Part shown: one piece after another, positions 22,567-31,261 of the stretch
How the letters are laid out: every line of letters begins with the position of its first letter
Numbering within the stretch: the first letter of the stretch is position 1
DNA from: Streptococcus sp. 'caviae'
Lineage (GTDB): Bacteria > Bacillota > Bacilli > Lactobacillales > Streptococcaceae
Direction: 5' to 3'
Length of the DNA: 44,343 nt
NCBI RefSeq assembly: GCF_001937065.1
Contig: NZ_MOWR01000012.1
Coordinates: 1-44,343 of the forward strand
Made by a program: the position numbers and the translations under genes
Notes under the pieces: generated by a model
Database searches by the model: none
The model's input: only the letters and a program-made list of their open reading frames with translations
What the model was told of the DNA's origin: nothing

Positions 22567-23184
22567 TTAACATCTATGGATAAACCGCAAGAATAACATA
22601 AACCAAATCAAGAAGACAGGAATAATGATAAAGATACTCCCAAATGGCAGTAACCAAGGATAGGCCAGGACAAACTGTGACAGTGCGGCGACTATCCCCA
22701 TAACTAAAATGAGCTTGGATTTCTTGGACAGCGAGAAACTGACGGTTACAATGAACACAGACAGCGCCAGGGAAGCCATGTGAACTGCTGCCACCATAGA
22801 TGAGATAACCAGTTTAACAACAGCATCATTCAAAACAATATGATAGACTTGGTAAACAAGCCTTCCTGAAAATAAAGAAGTTAAAACTAAAGCCATAGCA
22901 AGGATGATGATAAAACTCTTGCTAATACTTTTGACTAGCCGGCATTTAACGTTTGGTAATAAGAGATTGCTGGAGATAAGCAGAAAAACCGCAGAAAAAA
23001 TGGCTGCTTCAGAAATAAGAGAGAGGGCTGTGTGGTTTTTTTCTGCCCATAATACCAGTTCAGAAGAAGTTGATAAATCTTTCGTTATGGACATAAAAAA
23101 GTAATAAATGACCGAAATGAATACTGCAAAGCCACCAAGCGAGCAAAATAGTAAGCTTTTCTCTATTCTTCCCTTGTTTTTCAT
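22567..23184 (-). CDS. Unknown multi-pass membrane protein
   Basis: The 205-residue protein has about six hydrophobic segments (near 10-30, 52-72, 85-105, 122-145, 152-170, 176-200) and short basic loops. It starts MKNKGRIEKSLLF after a GGAGGGAAAGG ribosome site. I recognise no conserved motif. It lies 44 bp after the reductase gene on the same strand, so it may be the last gene of that TetR-linked operon. Confidence 0.6.
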   Translation of the reverse strand: MKNKGRIEKSLLFCSLGGFAVFISVIYYFFMSITKDLSTSSELVLWAEKNHTALSLISEAAIFSAVFLLISSNLLLPNVKCRLVKSISKSFIIILAMALVLTSLFSGRLVYQVYHIVLNDAVVKLVISSMVAAVHMASLALSVFIVTVSFSLSKKSKLILVMGIVAALSQFVLAYPWLLPFGSIFIIIPVFLIWFMLFLRFIHRC

Positions 23185-23228
23185 TTTACCTTTCCCTCCA
23201 TGATATGCCCCATTTCACAAGGCACTCA

Positions 23229-23981
23229 CTATTTCAAGCCATTAAACTTCTCTGTTTTCATCCGCTTTCTGTCAATCCCCTTGTCCGCAAGAAACTTTTC
23301 CATGGCCTCAACATCATCAGGCTGACCGGCTAAGAGATAAGTGGCTTTGTTGCCGTACTTATCTACTGCTTTCTTCAAGCTTTCTTTACTTTGGGAAAGG
23401 CTGGTGCTTCTGCCATAGTTCAGTTTGTCATCTTTTTGCGCTATTTGAGATAATTCCTGATCAAAGACCGTCACTCCCTTATCCAAATGGTTGAGGATAA
23501 GGTCACGTTTACCAGCCCACTCTTTGACGATGGGCCGCATAGCTGCGATGCCGACATCGGACGCGAAACAAACAAGGGGTGAATCATCATTTTGAATCTT
23601 TAAGGAGGACTCCAGCCAGCTTATTTCAACAGTGTCTCCCTTAGAAAGCTGTGTCAAGCTTTTCTTATAGAGACTGCCGCTGTTATGCGTCAGAATGAGG
23701 ATTTCATTGTCATCAGGATTGGAAGCGATGGTCAGCCAGCGGCTCTTTTGACCGCTTGCCTCAAGGTCAGGTAAAGTGAGCTTAGCATAGGAACCGGCTT
23801 TCCAAGTCATATTTTTAGGTTTTCTCAGGTGAATGAGGTGAATATCTCCCTTAGGATTCTCAACGGATTTGACAGTCAGGGTCTGACTGCGGCCAAGATA
23901 GGCAATAACTCCCCATATCATGAGAGCAAGCGCAGCTATAACAAGAAGGCTAATCATTAACATTTTCTTACCTCTTTTCAT
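23229..23981 (-). CDS. Membrane-anchored ferredoxin-reductase-like protein
   Basis: The protein has about 250 residues. An N-terminal helix (roughly 6-27) is followed by an FNR-type FAD-binding barrel (KAGSYAKLTLPD near 63, SRWLTIASNPDD near 81 in place of the usual RxYS) and an NAD-binding-like domain (VCFASDVGIAAMRPIVKEW near 137, where active enzymes have a GGxGIAP loop). Probably a membrane-bound electron-transfer protein. The start is ambiguous: an ATG at 23993 overlaps the upstream stop, the one at 23981 has an AGGA site 5 bp before it, and 23963 is also possible. Function is inferred from fold only. Confidence 0.72.
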   Translation of the reverse strand: MKRGKKMLMISLLVIAALALMIWGVIAYLGRSQTLTVKSVENPKGDIHLIHLRKPKNMTWKAGSYAKLTLPDLEASGQKSRWLTIASNPDDNEILILTHNSGSLYKKSLTQLSKGDTVEISWLESSLKIQNDDSPLVCFASDVGIAAMRPIVKEWAGKRDLILNHLDKGVTVFDQELSQIAQKDDKLNYGRSTSLSQSKESLKKAVDKYGNKATYLLAGQPDDVEAMEKFLADKGIDRKRMKTEKFNGLK

Positions 23982-23989
23982 TGCTTTCC

Positions 23990-24313
23990 TCATTTCCAAA
24001 ATTTAAGCGATAGCCAGACAGCTAAAGCCAGAACAGGAACAAAGCCTATCACTTTAATCATCAGAGGCGTATCTGGCAGACTGTAGATGTAGAGCATGGT
24101 CGTTACTGCTGCCAGCCAAAGCCCTGCAATTTGTACCATTGCAGGCAAGCCAGTGATCATACAAAGCCCTGCAGCCAGCAAAATCAGACCTCCAGTCGCA
24201 AAGGACATAAAATCAGGGTTAGATAAGTCAATCGGCTCTAGAGTCGCTCCCCAAATAAGAACTAAAATCCCTACGAGGGCAAAACATATTCCTGTAATCG
24301 TTAATCCGCTCAT
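23990..24313 (-). CDS. Small four-helix membrane protein
   Basis: The 107-residue protein has four hydrophobic segments and only short loops. The ATG at 24313 has GGAGG 8 bp before it and is preferred over the frame's earlier start at 24337. It lies directly before the reductase-like gene and may be its membrane partner. Family not recognised. The TetR-type palindrome at 24361-24390 lies just upstream. Confidence 0.65.
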   Translation of the reverse strand: MSGLTITGICFALVGILVLIWGATLEPIDLSNPDFMSFATGGLILLAAGLCMITGLPAMVQIAGLWLAAVTTMLYIYSLPDTPLMIKVIGFVPVLALAVWLSLKFWK

Positions 24314-24360
24314 GCGTTTTCCTCCATTTGTATCCACGATCTTCTCCTTATCATTTTTAA

Positions 24361-24390
24361 TTGAATGAATAAAATAAATTATTCATTCAA
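24361..24390. promoter_or_regulatory. TetR-type operator before the membrane-protein/reductase operon
   Basis: The arms TTGAATGAATAA (24361-24372) and TTATTCATTCAA (24379-24390) are perfect complements around 6 bp. The same TGAATGAAT core recurs upstream of the tetR gene (25020-25049). Confidence 0.8.
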
Positions 24391-24421
24391 TTCGCTTTAA
24401 AAAATAAAGAATTGACATTCT

Positions 24422-24991
24422 TTATTTAAAAAGTCCTTTAACAAAATAAGTGGCCAAAATTTCGATTGTCTGACTGACATTAGGAAAATCCTTTTCCGTG
24501 ATATGCATATCCATATAGTAGAAAAGCTGATAAACCTGCAGCACCTCTTGGATTTTCTCTTGAGAATAGCCTTCTGCCAGCATGCGATTGGTAAAAGTCT
24601 CCACTAAAAACTGGTGAAAGGGATTGTCAGACTTGCCTTTTTCTGAAGAATAATAGCTGTGCAGCTCATCAGAAATAGCTGGATTATACCATTCCGTCAG
24701 AATTTTATTAGAGGAAATGAGATTTCGTGACCGCCCAAAAATCTGACCGATGAGTTCAACCGCATCGCCTTCCCAATCAATCTCGTCCATCATAGCTTGA
24801 CGCACACGGTTATTCTCCTCAATATAGACATCCAGAAAAATGGCTTCCTTGCTGTCATAATAATTGTAAAAGGAGCCAACTGCCATACCTGCTCGCTTAG
24901 CGATTTCTGAAATTCCTGTCGCCTTATAGCCTTTTTTCGAAAAGATATCACAGGCAGCTGTCTTTAAGGCTTGTTTTTTGTTTGTCAGCAT
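24422..24991 (-). CDS. TetR-family transcriptional regulator
   Basis: The 189-residue protein has the N-terminal helix-turn-helix ALKTAACDIFSKKGYKATGI, SEIAKRAGMAVGSFYNYYDS (residues 7-50), followed by a helical ligand domain. The start at 24991 has AGAGGGTG upstream; the frame runs 18 more codons without a ribosome site. The two TGAATGAAT palindromes on either side suggest it represses itself and the membrane-protein/reductase operon downstream. Ligand unknown. Confidence 0.92.
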   Translation of the reverse strand: MLTNKKQALKTAACDIFSKKGYKATGISEIAKRAGMAVGSFYNYYDSKEAIFLDVYIEENNRVRQAMMDEIDWEGDAVELIGQIFGRSRNLISSNKILTEWYNPAISDELHSYYSSEKGKSDNPFHQFLVETFTNRMLAEGYSQEKIQEVLQVYQLFYYMDMHITEKDFPNVSQTIEILATYFVKGLFK

Positions 24992-25019
24992 CAACACCCT
25001 CTTTCTCAGCAAAATAAAT

Positions 25020-25049
25020 ATGAATGAATTTATATTTTTATTCATTCAT
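25020..25049. promoter_or_regulatory. TetR-type operator upstream of tetR
   Basis: The arms ATGAATGAAT (25020-25029) and ATTCATTCAT (25040-25049) match the core of the operator at 24361-24390 and fit autorepression. Confidence 0.8.
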
Positions 25050-25164
25050 ATTTTACGATAGTCTTTTCTGTCTGTCAAGTGACGGGGCAAAATTAAAGGC
25101 CTCATCGCTTTAAACAGCAGAAAAGAGAAGGGAACAGACAGCCATTGCAGTTAACAATAAAGTT

Positions 25165-26499
25165 TTAGTCTTTATCCATCTGATGTTTTTCTTTCCACTC
25201 TTTGATATAGTTGAGCCGCTGTTTTATTCTGGCTTCATGGCCTTCTTCGGTCGGTTTGTAGTAGGTATGGTCAGCGATACTTTCAGGGCGTGTCGGCATG
25301 GCTGTCAGCTTATCTTTATAAAAATGCGCCAGCTGGTAGCCCTTGCCGTAACCGACTTCCTTCATGAGTTTGGTGGTCGCATTGCGCAGGTGCAGCGGTA
25401 CGGGTTCATCAATGGTCTGTTTGATGTCCTTTTGCACAGCCGTTCTGGCCTTGTAAACTGCATTGGACTTTGGAGCCAGAGACAGATAAATCACACACTG
25501 AGTCAAATGCACATCACACTCGGGCAGGCCGATATAGCGGCAGGCCTGAAAAACATTGACTGCCAGATTAAGGGCGCTGTTGTCCGCCAGACCGATATCC
25601 TCACTGGCAAAACGAATCAAGCGTCTGGCAATATAAATAGGATCTTCACCGCCGTCAATCATCCGTCCCAGCCAGTAAATGGCCGAGTCCACATCGCTGT
25701 TGCGCATAGACTTATGAAGGGCAGAAATAATATTATAGTGCTCTTCGCCTGCCTTATCATAGTAAGCTGTTTTCTTATCCAGCAGCTCTTCTAAGAGATC
25801 GCCTGAAATGGTCACTTGTTTGTCTTTTATATCGCTGTTAATCACCAGCATTTCCAGCGTATTGAGAGCCGTTCTTGCGTCTCCGTTGGAATAAATGGCA
25901 ATTTGTTTCAGCAGATCATCGCTGATACTAATCTCTAAATCCGGAAAGGCCTGCGGCGATTTGAGAACACGTTTGAGCAAGTCTGTAATATCACTTTCAC
26001 TCAGCTGTTTGAGGACGAAAACACGAGTGCGTGACAGCAGGGCTGAATTGACCTCAAAAGAAGGATTTTCCGTTGTCGCCCCGATCAGAATAATACTGCC
26101 CTTTTCGACATAAGGCAAAAAAGCATCCTGCTGAGCCTTGTTAAAACGGTGAATTTCATCAATAAAAACAATGGTCCGCTCTCCCAGCTGACGGTTTTCT
26201 TCCGCTTCGTTCATAATTTTACGGATTTCTTTGATCCCATTTAACACCGCGCTGAAGGTAATAAACTTGGATTTGGTCTTTTTGGCAATAATTTCAGCGA
26301 GCGTCGTCTTTCCCACTCCGGGCGGTCCCCAAAAAATCATAGACGACACCTGATCCTTATCAATCATTTCCCGCAGAAACTTTCCCTCTCCCACCAGATG
26401 CTTCTGACCGACAAAATCATCCAGATTGGTCGGCCTTACACGGCTGGCTAGAGGTGCTGCCATATCCATATCTTGATCAAATAAAGATGTTTGCGCCAT
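25165..26499 (-). CDS. rarA: Replication-associated recombination protein A (AAA+ ATPase)
   Basis: The 444-residue RarA/MgsA/WRNIP1 homologue acts at stalled replication forks with SSB and the clamp-loader system. Walker A is GPPGVGKTTLAE (about 59-70), Walker B FIDEIHRFNKAQQD (about 113), sensor 1 GATTENPSFEVN, and the C-terminal tetramerisation part includes EDIGLADNSALNLA and the family ending. A GGAGGGA ribosome site precedes the ATG. It lies alone on the minus strand. Confidence 0.96.
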   Translation of the reverse strand: MAQTSLFDQDMDMAAPLASRVRPTNLDDFVGQKHLVGEGKFLREMIDKDQVSSMIFWGPPGVGKTTLAEIIAKKTKSKFITFSAVLNGIKEIRKIMNEAEENRQLGERTIVFIDEIHRFNKAQQDAFLPYVEKGSIILIGATTENPSFEVNSALLSRTRVFVLKQLSESDITDLLKRVLKSPQAFPDLEISISDDLLKQIAIYSNGDARTALNTLEMLVINSDIKDKQVTISGDLLEELLDKKTAYYDKAGEEHYNIISALHKSMRNSDVDSAIYWLGRMIDGGEDPIYIARRLIRFASEDIGLADNSALNLAVNVFQACRYIGLPECDVHLTQCVIYLSLAPKSNAVYKARTAVQKDIKQTIDEPVPLHLRNATTKLMKEVGYGKGYQLAHFYKDKLTAMPTRPESIADHTYYKPTEEGHEARIKQRLNYIKEWKEKHQMDKD

Positions 26500-26965
26500 A
26501 GCTGTCCCTCCAATCTCAATACAATAAAATCTTAACGAATCATTTTTAATTTTATGCTGTTTGACTTCCGGTTAACTCTAAGAGCTATCCTTATTATAAC
26601 GCAAAAGGAAGGCATTTGACATGACGGCAAATAAAAAACTTACAGCATAAGTCCGGCAGCGGCTTGAAAACGGCTAAAGCTTAAAAGAATAAATACTGGC
26701 AAGCCATCTGAGTCTGGAATTCCTGATAAAAACAGCAGACTGACTGCGTTTTGAGGCATTTGCATATCATCAATTCCTGCCGGACAGGCTCTTCATTTTT
26801 CAGGAAAAATCATCAAAATTTAATGAAACTATTTTCCGAAAATGATTTGATTCATAAAAATATTTCATTTTTTTACATAAATTTGATAAACTACTAGTAA
26901 ATAGAAATTTTTTTCTCCATCTATTACTGCAAACTGATAATTGAAAAGAACTAAAGGAGGTCAGT
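26500..26965. other. Divergent intergenic region between rarA and opuCA
   Basis: These 466 bases have no supported gene. A TATAAT on the minus strand (26593-26598) may serve rarA. An inverted pair TCCGGCAG (near 26650) and CTGCCGGA (near 26779) lies about 120 bp apart, with no known role. The AT-rich part at 26840-26920 probably holds the opuC promoter, but no clean -35/-10 pair stands out. Confidence 0.4.
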
Positions 26966-28117
26966 ATGGTAAAAGAACCTGTTATTGAGTTTAAAGAGGT
27001 TAATAAAATTTATGGAGACAATGTTGCTGTTGAGCACATTAATCTGAAAATTATGCCTGGAGAATTTGTCTGCCTGATTGGTACCAGCGGTTCCGGAAAA
27101 ACAACCATCTTACGTATGATTAACCGGATGCTGAAACCAAGCAGCGGTGAAATCTTGATTAACGGTCAGGACATTGCACAGTTCAACCCGGTTCAGCTGA
27201 GGCGCAAAATCGGCTATGTCATTCAAAATATCGGCCTTATGCCTCACATGACGATTTATGAAAATATTACTCTGGTGCCAAGGCTCTTGAAATGGCCGGA
27301 AGAAAAGAAAAGGGCTAAGGCTAAAGAGCTGATAAAATTGGTGGAACTGCCGGAAGATTTCTTAGACCGCTACCCTTATGAACTGTCCGGCGGGCAGCAG
27401 CAACGGATTGGTGTTATCAGAGCACTGGCTGCCGATCAGGAGATTATCTTAATGGATGAGCCCTTCGGAGCCCTTGACCCCATAACCAGAGAAGGTCTTC
27501 AGGACCTTGTCAAATCGCTGCAGGAACAGACTGGAAAAACCATTGTTTTGGTTACCCACGATATTGATGAAGCCTTGAAGCTTGCAACTAAGATTGTCGT
27601 CATGGATGAAGGCCACACCGTTCAGCAGGACAGCCCTACCGAATTGCTGCGGCATCCGGCAACGCCTTTTGTGCAAAAGATGATCGGGGAAGACCGGCTG
27701 ATTCAGGCACGCGCTGATGTGACGCCTGTCAAGACAATCATGCTGAAAGATCCGGTTTCCATTATGCCGGAACAGTCTCTGCATGAAGCTATTTCTTTAA
27801 TGAGACAAAGACGTGTTGACTCGCTTTTGGTTACAGATAAGGACAATAAACTGCTTGGCCTTGTTGATATTGAAACCCTCAACAACAACTACAAGAAAGA
27901 TCTTTCTGTCGGCGATATCCTAAACAAGGTTAATTTCTACTTGGAAGAAGACCAGCTCCTGCGCGACACTGCCCACCGTATTTTGAAGCGCGGCTTGAAA
28001 TACGTTCCGGTAGTTGACAAGGAGCATCACCTCAAGGGAATTGTAACACGGGCATCATTGGTGGATATGCTCTATGATATTATCTGGGGCAGCCAAGATA
28101 CGGAGGACACGCTATGA
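26966..28117 (+). CDS. opuCA: Osmoprotectant ABC transporter ATP-binding protein
   Basis: This 383-residue ATPase subunit of an OpuC/ProU-type importer takes up glycine betaine, choline, carnitine or related solutes. Walker A is [12 protein letters not shown] (about 37-48), Q-loop [12 protein letters not shown], signature [15 protein letters not shown], Walker [14 protein letters not shown]. Two CBS domains (about 255-375) probably sense ionic strength or nucleotides. AAAGGAGGT ribosome site. First gene of a four-gene operon whose members overlap or nearly touch. Confidence 0.95.
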   Translation: MVKEPVIEFKEVNKIYGDNVAVEHINLKIMPGEFVCLIGTSGSGKTTILRMINRMLKPSSGEILINGQDIAQFNPVQLRRKIGYVIQNIGLMPHMTIYENITLVPRLLKWPEEKKRAKAKELIKLVELPEDFLDRYPYELSGGQQQRIGVIRALAADQEIILMDEPFGALDPITREGLQDLVKSLQEQTGKTIVLVTHDIDEALKLATKIVVMDEGHTVQQDSPTELLRHPATPFVQKMIGEDRLIQARADVTPVKTIMLKDPVSIMPEQSLHEAISLMRQRRVDSLLVTDKDNKLLGLVDIETLNNNYKKDLSVGDILNKVNFYLEEDQLLRDTAHRILKRGLKYVPVVDKEHHLKGIVTRASLVDMLYDIIWGSQDTEDTL

Positions 28118-28746
28118 GTGATTTTTTAGCACAATACGGCAGTGAATTAATCGTTAAGACTTGGGAGCAGATTTATATTTCAGCAATGGCTCTGCTGATG
28201 GGAATTGTTGTAGCTGTTCCTATCGGAGTTGCGCTGACGCGCTTTCCTAAACTGGCTAAATTTTTCATCGGTCTGGCCAGTATCCTGCAAACCGTTCCCA
28301 GTCTGGCTCTTTTAGCAATGATGATTCCTTTGTTTGGTGTCGGAAGGACACCGGCAATCATTGCCCTTTTCATTTATTCTTTGCTGCCAATAATGAGAAA
28401 CACCTACATTGGAATGAATAATGTTGATCCTATTTTAAAGGACAGCGCGAAGGGTATGGGAATGACCCCCATTCAATCCATTTTTCAAGTTGAACTGCCC
28501 TTGGCAGTCCCGGTTATCATGACGGGAATCAGGCTGTCTGCTATTTATGTCATTGCCTGGGCTACCCTGGCATCTTATATCGGTGCCGGAGGCCTTGGAG
28601 ACCTTATTTTCAGCGGTTTAAGCCTCTTTCAGCCTTCTTTAATCATTGGGGGAACCATCCCTGTTATTCTCCTGTCTTTAATTGTTGATTATCTGCTGGG
28701 ACGCCTTGAAAGTTATTTGACACCGCGACAAAAGAGGAATATATGA
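28114..28746 (+). CDS. opuCB: Osmoprotectant ABC transporter permease 1
   Basis: This 210-residue membrane permease has about five or six helices and the ATPase-docking loop [20 protein letters not shown] (EAA-like). Its ATG overlaps the opuCA stop (ATGA), showing translational coupling. It pairs with the second permease at 29680 to form the channel of the complex. Confidence 0.94.
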   Translation: MSDFLAQYGSELIVKTWEQIYISAMALLMGIVVAVPIGVALTRFPKLAKFFIGLASILQTVPSLALLAMMIPLFGVGRTPAIIALFIYSLLPIMRNTYIGMNNVDPILKDSAKGMGMTPIQSIFQVELPLAVPVIMTGIRLSAIYVIAWATLASYIGAGGLGDLIFSGLSLFQPSLIIGGTIPVILLSLIVDYLLGRLESYLTPRQKRNI

Positions 28747-28747
28747 C

Positions 28748-29677
28748 ATGAAAAAACTAATCTATTTTTTAGCCATCCTTACAATAATTCCAATAATTGT
28801 CTTAGCCAGTTGCGGTAAAGGCAATAGTTCGAAAAATAAGGATGATGTTAATATTAAAATTGCCGCACAGAGTACGACAGAATCCAGTATTATGGCCAAT
28901 ATGATCAGCGAATTGATCAATCATGAGCTGGGCTATAAGACAACCCTGATTTCCAACCTTGGTTCTACCAATGTGGTTCATCAGGCACTGATGCGAAAAG
29001 ATGCGGATATTGCAGCAACCCGCTATACAGGAACAGACCTGACAGGAACACTGAACCTGCCGGCTGAAAAGGATAATGTTAAGGCCAGCAAAATTATCAA
29101 AAAAGAATTCACCAAGCGTTTCGATCAAACCTGGTTCCCAAGCTATGGTTTTGCTGACACTTACGCCTTTATGGTGACTAGCAAATTTGCCAAGGCCAAC
29201 AACCTTACAACCGTATCGGATTTACAGAAGGTAGCCACAACGGCTAAGGCAGGTGTTGACAGTACTTGGATGAAGCGCGAAGGCGATGGCTATAAGGAAT
29301 TCAGCCGCACCTACGGTTTTTCCTTTAAGAGTATTTACCCTATGCAGATAGGTCTCGTCTATGACGCTGTTGAGAATGATAAGATGCAGGTGGTTCTGGG
29401 ATATTCCACAGACGGCCGCATTCAAAGCTATGACCTTACTATTCTTAAAGACAACAAGCACTTCTTCCCGCCTTATGATGTATCCATGGTTGTCAACAAT
29501 CGTATCTTAAGACAGTATCCTGAGCTGAAGCCGCTCTTGCACCGCTTAGACGGCAAGATCGATCTTGAGACGATGCAAGAACTCAACTATCAGGTAGATG
29601 ACCAACTGCTGGAGCCGTCTGTCGTCGCCCATAATTTTTTGAAAAAACATCATTACTTCCGTGAAGGAGGGGATTAA
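28748..29677 (+). CDS. opuCC: Osmoprotectant-binding lipoprotein
   Basis: The 309-residue extracellular binding protein has a lipoprotein signal with lipobox LASC, so Cys22 would be lipidated after cleavage. The mature part has the OpuAC/QAT-binding fold pattern (KIAAQSTTESSIMANMISEL, ADIAATRYTGTDL, DSTWMKREGDGY). It delivers compatible solutes to the two permeases. It starts one base after the opuCB stop codon. Confidence 0.94.
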   Translation: MKKLIYFLAILTIIPIIVLASCGKGNSSKNKDDVNIKIAAQSTTESSIMANMISELINHELGYKTTLISNLGSTNVVHQALMRKDADIAATRYTGTDLTGTLNLPAEKDNVKASKIIKKEFTKRFDQTWFPSYGFADTYAFMVTSKFAKANNLTTVSDLQKVATTAKAGVDSTWMKREGDGYKEFSRTYGFSFKSIYPMQIGLVYDAVENDKMQVVLGYSTDGRIQSYDLTILKDNKHFFPPYDVSMVVNNRILRQYPELKPLLHRLDGKIDLETMQELNYQVDDQLLEPSVVAHNFLKKHHYFREGGD

Positions 29678-29679
29678 TC

Positions 29680-30345
29680 ATGAGTCACATGAGTACCACA
29701 GAGCAGCTGATTTACTATTTTCAACACAACAGCAGCTATATTCTGACACAATTTCTGCAGCATTTCCTCATTTCCATATACGGTGTGCTGCTGGCTGCCC
29801 TTATAGGAATTCCGGTAGGCATACTGATTGCTAAGAAGGGACACCTAAAAGGATTTATCATGGGTATCGCCAATGTCATACAAACCATTCCTTCCTTAGC
29901 CATGATTTCCATTATCATGCTGGCTTTGGGACTGGGTACGAAAACTGTTATCGCTACTGTCTTCTTGTATTCCTTGCTGCCTATTATCGGCAATACCTAT
30001 GCCGGTATCCGAAATGTGAACGCTGACTTAGTTGACGCGGCTAAGGGCATGGGAATGACCGGCAAACAGCAATTGCTGATGGTCGAGCTGCCCTTGTCTT
30101 TAGCTGTCATTATGGCCGGTATTCGAAATGCCTTGGTACTGGCTATTGGAATTACGGCTATTGGCGCCTTTGTCGGCGGCAGCGGTCTGGGAGATATTAT
30201 CATTCGCGGTACCAATGCAACCAATGGCGGCGCTATCATTCTTGCAGGTTCCCTGCCAACTGCTTTCATGGCTGTTGTTTCCGATTTAATTCTCGGAGCT
30301 ATCCAGCGCTACTTGGAACCCAAAGGCATGTCAACCAACCGTTAA
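29680..30345 (+). CDS. opuCD: Osmoprotectant ABC transporter permease 2
   Basis: The 221-residue permease is paralogous to opuCB, with the docking loop DAAKGMGMTGKQQLLMVELP and about six helices. A GGAGGGG ribosome site lies at the end of opuCC. A second ATG nine bases on (29689) is possible but less well placed. It completes the operon. Confidence 0.94.
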   Translation: MSHMSTTEQLIYYFQHNSSYILTQFLQHFLISIYGVLLAALIGIPVGILIAKKGHLKGFIMGIANVIQTIPSLAMISIIMLALGLGTKTVIATVFLYSLLPIIGNTYAGIRNVNADLVDAAKGMGMTGKQQLLMVELPLSLAVIMAGIRNALVLAIGITAIGAFVGGSGLGDIIIRGTNATNGGAIILAGSLPTAFMAVVSDLILGAIQRYLEPKGMSTNR

Positions 30346-30420
30346 AAGCACAAGCGCCTGTTTGACGGGTGGCTGCTTGGCGGTCAAGGCTGCGAAACGA
30401 ATTAAAAGTTACATAATCAA

Positions 30421-30481
30421 AAAGGAGTTAAACAGACACACTTAACTGCGTTGCAATCATGGATGTCTGTCTAACTCCTTT
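30421..30481. terminator. Long inverted repeat between opuCD and the glycosylase gene
   Basis: The arms AAAGGAGTTA (30421-30430) and TAACTCCTTT (30472-30481) extend inward with AGACA/TGTCT. It should terminate the two convergent transcripts; the right arm covers the stop codon of the minus-strand gene. Confidence 0.7.
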
Positions 30482-31058
30482 AGCTTAACCAAGTCTCTTC
30501 ATCTGCTAAGAGGCTTTTTTTAGAAATGTTAGAAACGTGTCGATTACCCGCTACGTAAAAACAGAGCGGTTTGTCCCGCCAGCTGTCGCTGCAGGTCACA
30601 CCGATCCGGGGTCTGGAGGCGATGCTGCGAGGCGCCCGGTCCTTTAGCAGCTGCAGTTTAGAATCTGGTAAAAAATCGCCGTTGAACCTCTTATCAATCC
30701 CTGCAAATTTTGTCAGTTTTCCCGGTCCGTTGGCCAAAAGGTCCCCATTTGGAATCTCCAAAGCCCGGATAAGAACGGCTTCTGCAACATCGCGACTTTT
30801 AGTCACCAGGTTAAGCATCTGATGTCCGTAAATCTGATAAACATACCAGTGGCCTGCCGGCAGATACATGGCTTCATTTTTAGGCGTCCGCCGGCCGTTA
30901 GCACTGTGGCAGGCGCTGTCTTTGCTGCCCAAGTAGGCTTCTGTCTCCACGATTCTGCCCAGAGGCCGACCGTCTAAGCACAGCTCCATTCCCAGCAAAG
31001 CCTTGGCCGTTCCAATGGTGTCTGTTTTCATTAGCTGCTTAAATTCATGTGATAACAT
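30480..31058 (-). CDS. DNA-3-methyladenine glycosylase (AAG/MPG family)
   Basis: This 192-residue base-excision repair enzyme removes alkylated purines. Family segments are GRIVETEAYLGSKDSACHSA (with the catalytic Glu), YVYQIYGHQMLNLVT (with the intercalating Tyr region), LANGPGKLTKFAGID and RIGVT near the end. A minus-strand TATAAT lies only 7 bp before the ATG at 31058 and no ribosome site is seen, so the message may be leaderless or translation may start at Met10 (31031). Confidence 0.92.
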   Translation of the reverse strand: MLSHEFKQLMKTDTIGTAKALLGMELCLDGRPLGRIVETEAYLGSKDSACHSANGRRTPKNEAMYLPAGHWYVYQIYGHQMLNLVTKSRDVAEAVLIRALEIPNGDLLANGPGKLTKFAGIDKRFNGDFLPDSKLQLLKDRAPRSIASRPRIGVTCSDSWRDKPLCFYVAGNRHVSNISKKSLLADEETWLS

Positions 31059-31200
31059 AACCTTATTATAACATTTTACAGCTTAAGCAAACTATCACCA
31101 TCTAAGATTTTCAGCAGCCAAAAAACCGGAAAAAGTAATAGTTTTATCAGCTTAAACCAACTTTGTTTTGTGAGGTGCAGCAAAAAAACAGGCACAATTC

Positions 31201-31228
31201 TTGAAATCGGTTTCAAAAATGCTATAAT
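31201..31228 (+). promoter_or_regulatory. Promoter with embedded cre (CcpA site) for the dehydrogenase gene
   Basis: TTGAAA (31201-31206) and TATAAT (31223-31228) have a 16-bp spacer. TGAAATCGGTTTCA (31202-31215) matches the cre consensus TGWAANCGNTNWCA at every position and overlaps the -35 box, so CcpA would block RNA polymerase. Catabolite repression is therefore expected. Confidence 0.8.
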
Positions 31229-31261
31229 GAATTTAATGAAATAAAAATTGGAGGAAAAACT

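Noticed and set aside
25183..25794. 203-codon plus-strand ORF opposite rarA
   Set aside because: It is antisense to rarA with no start signals.
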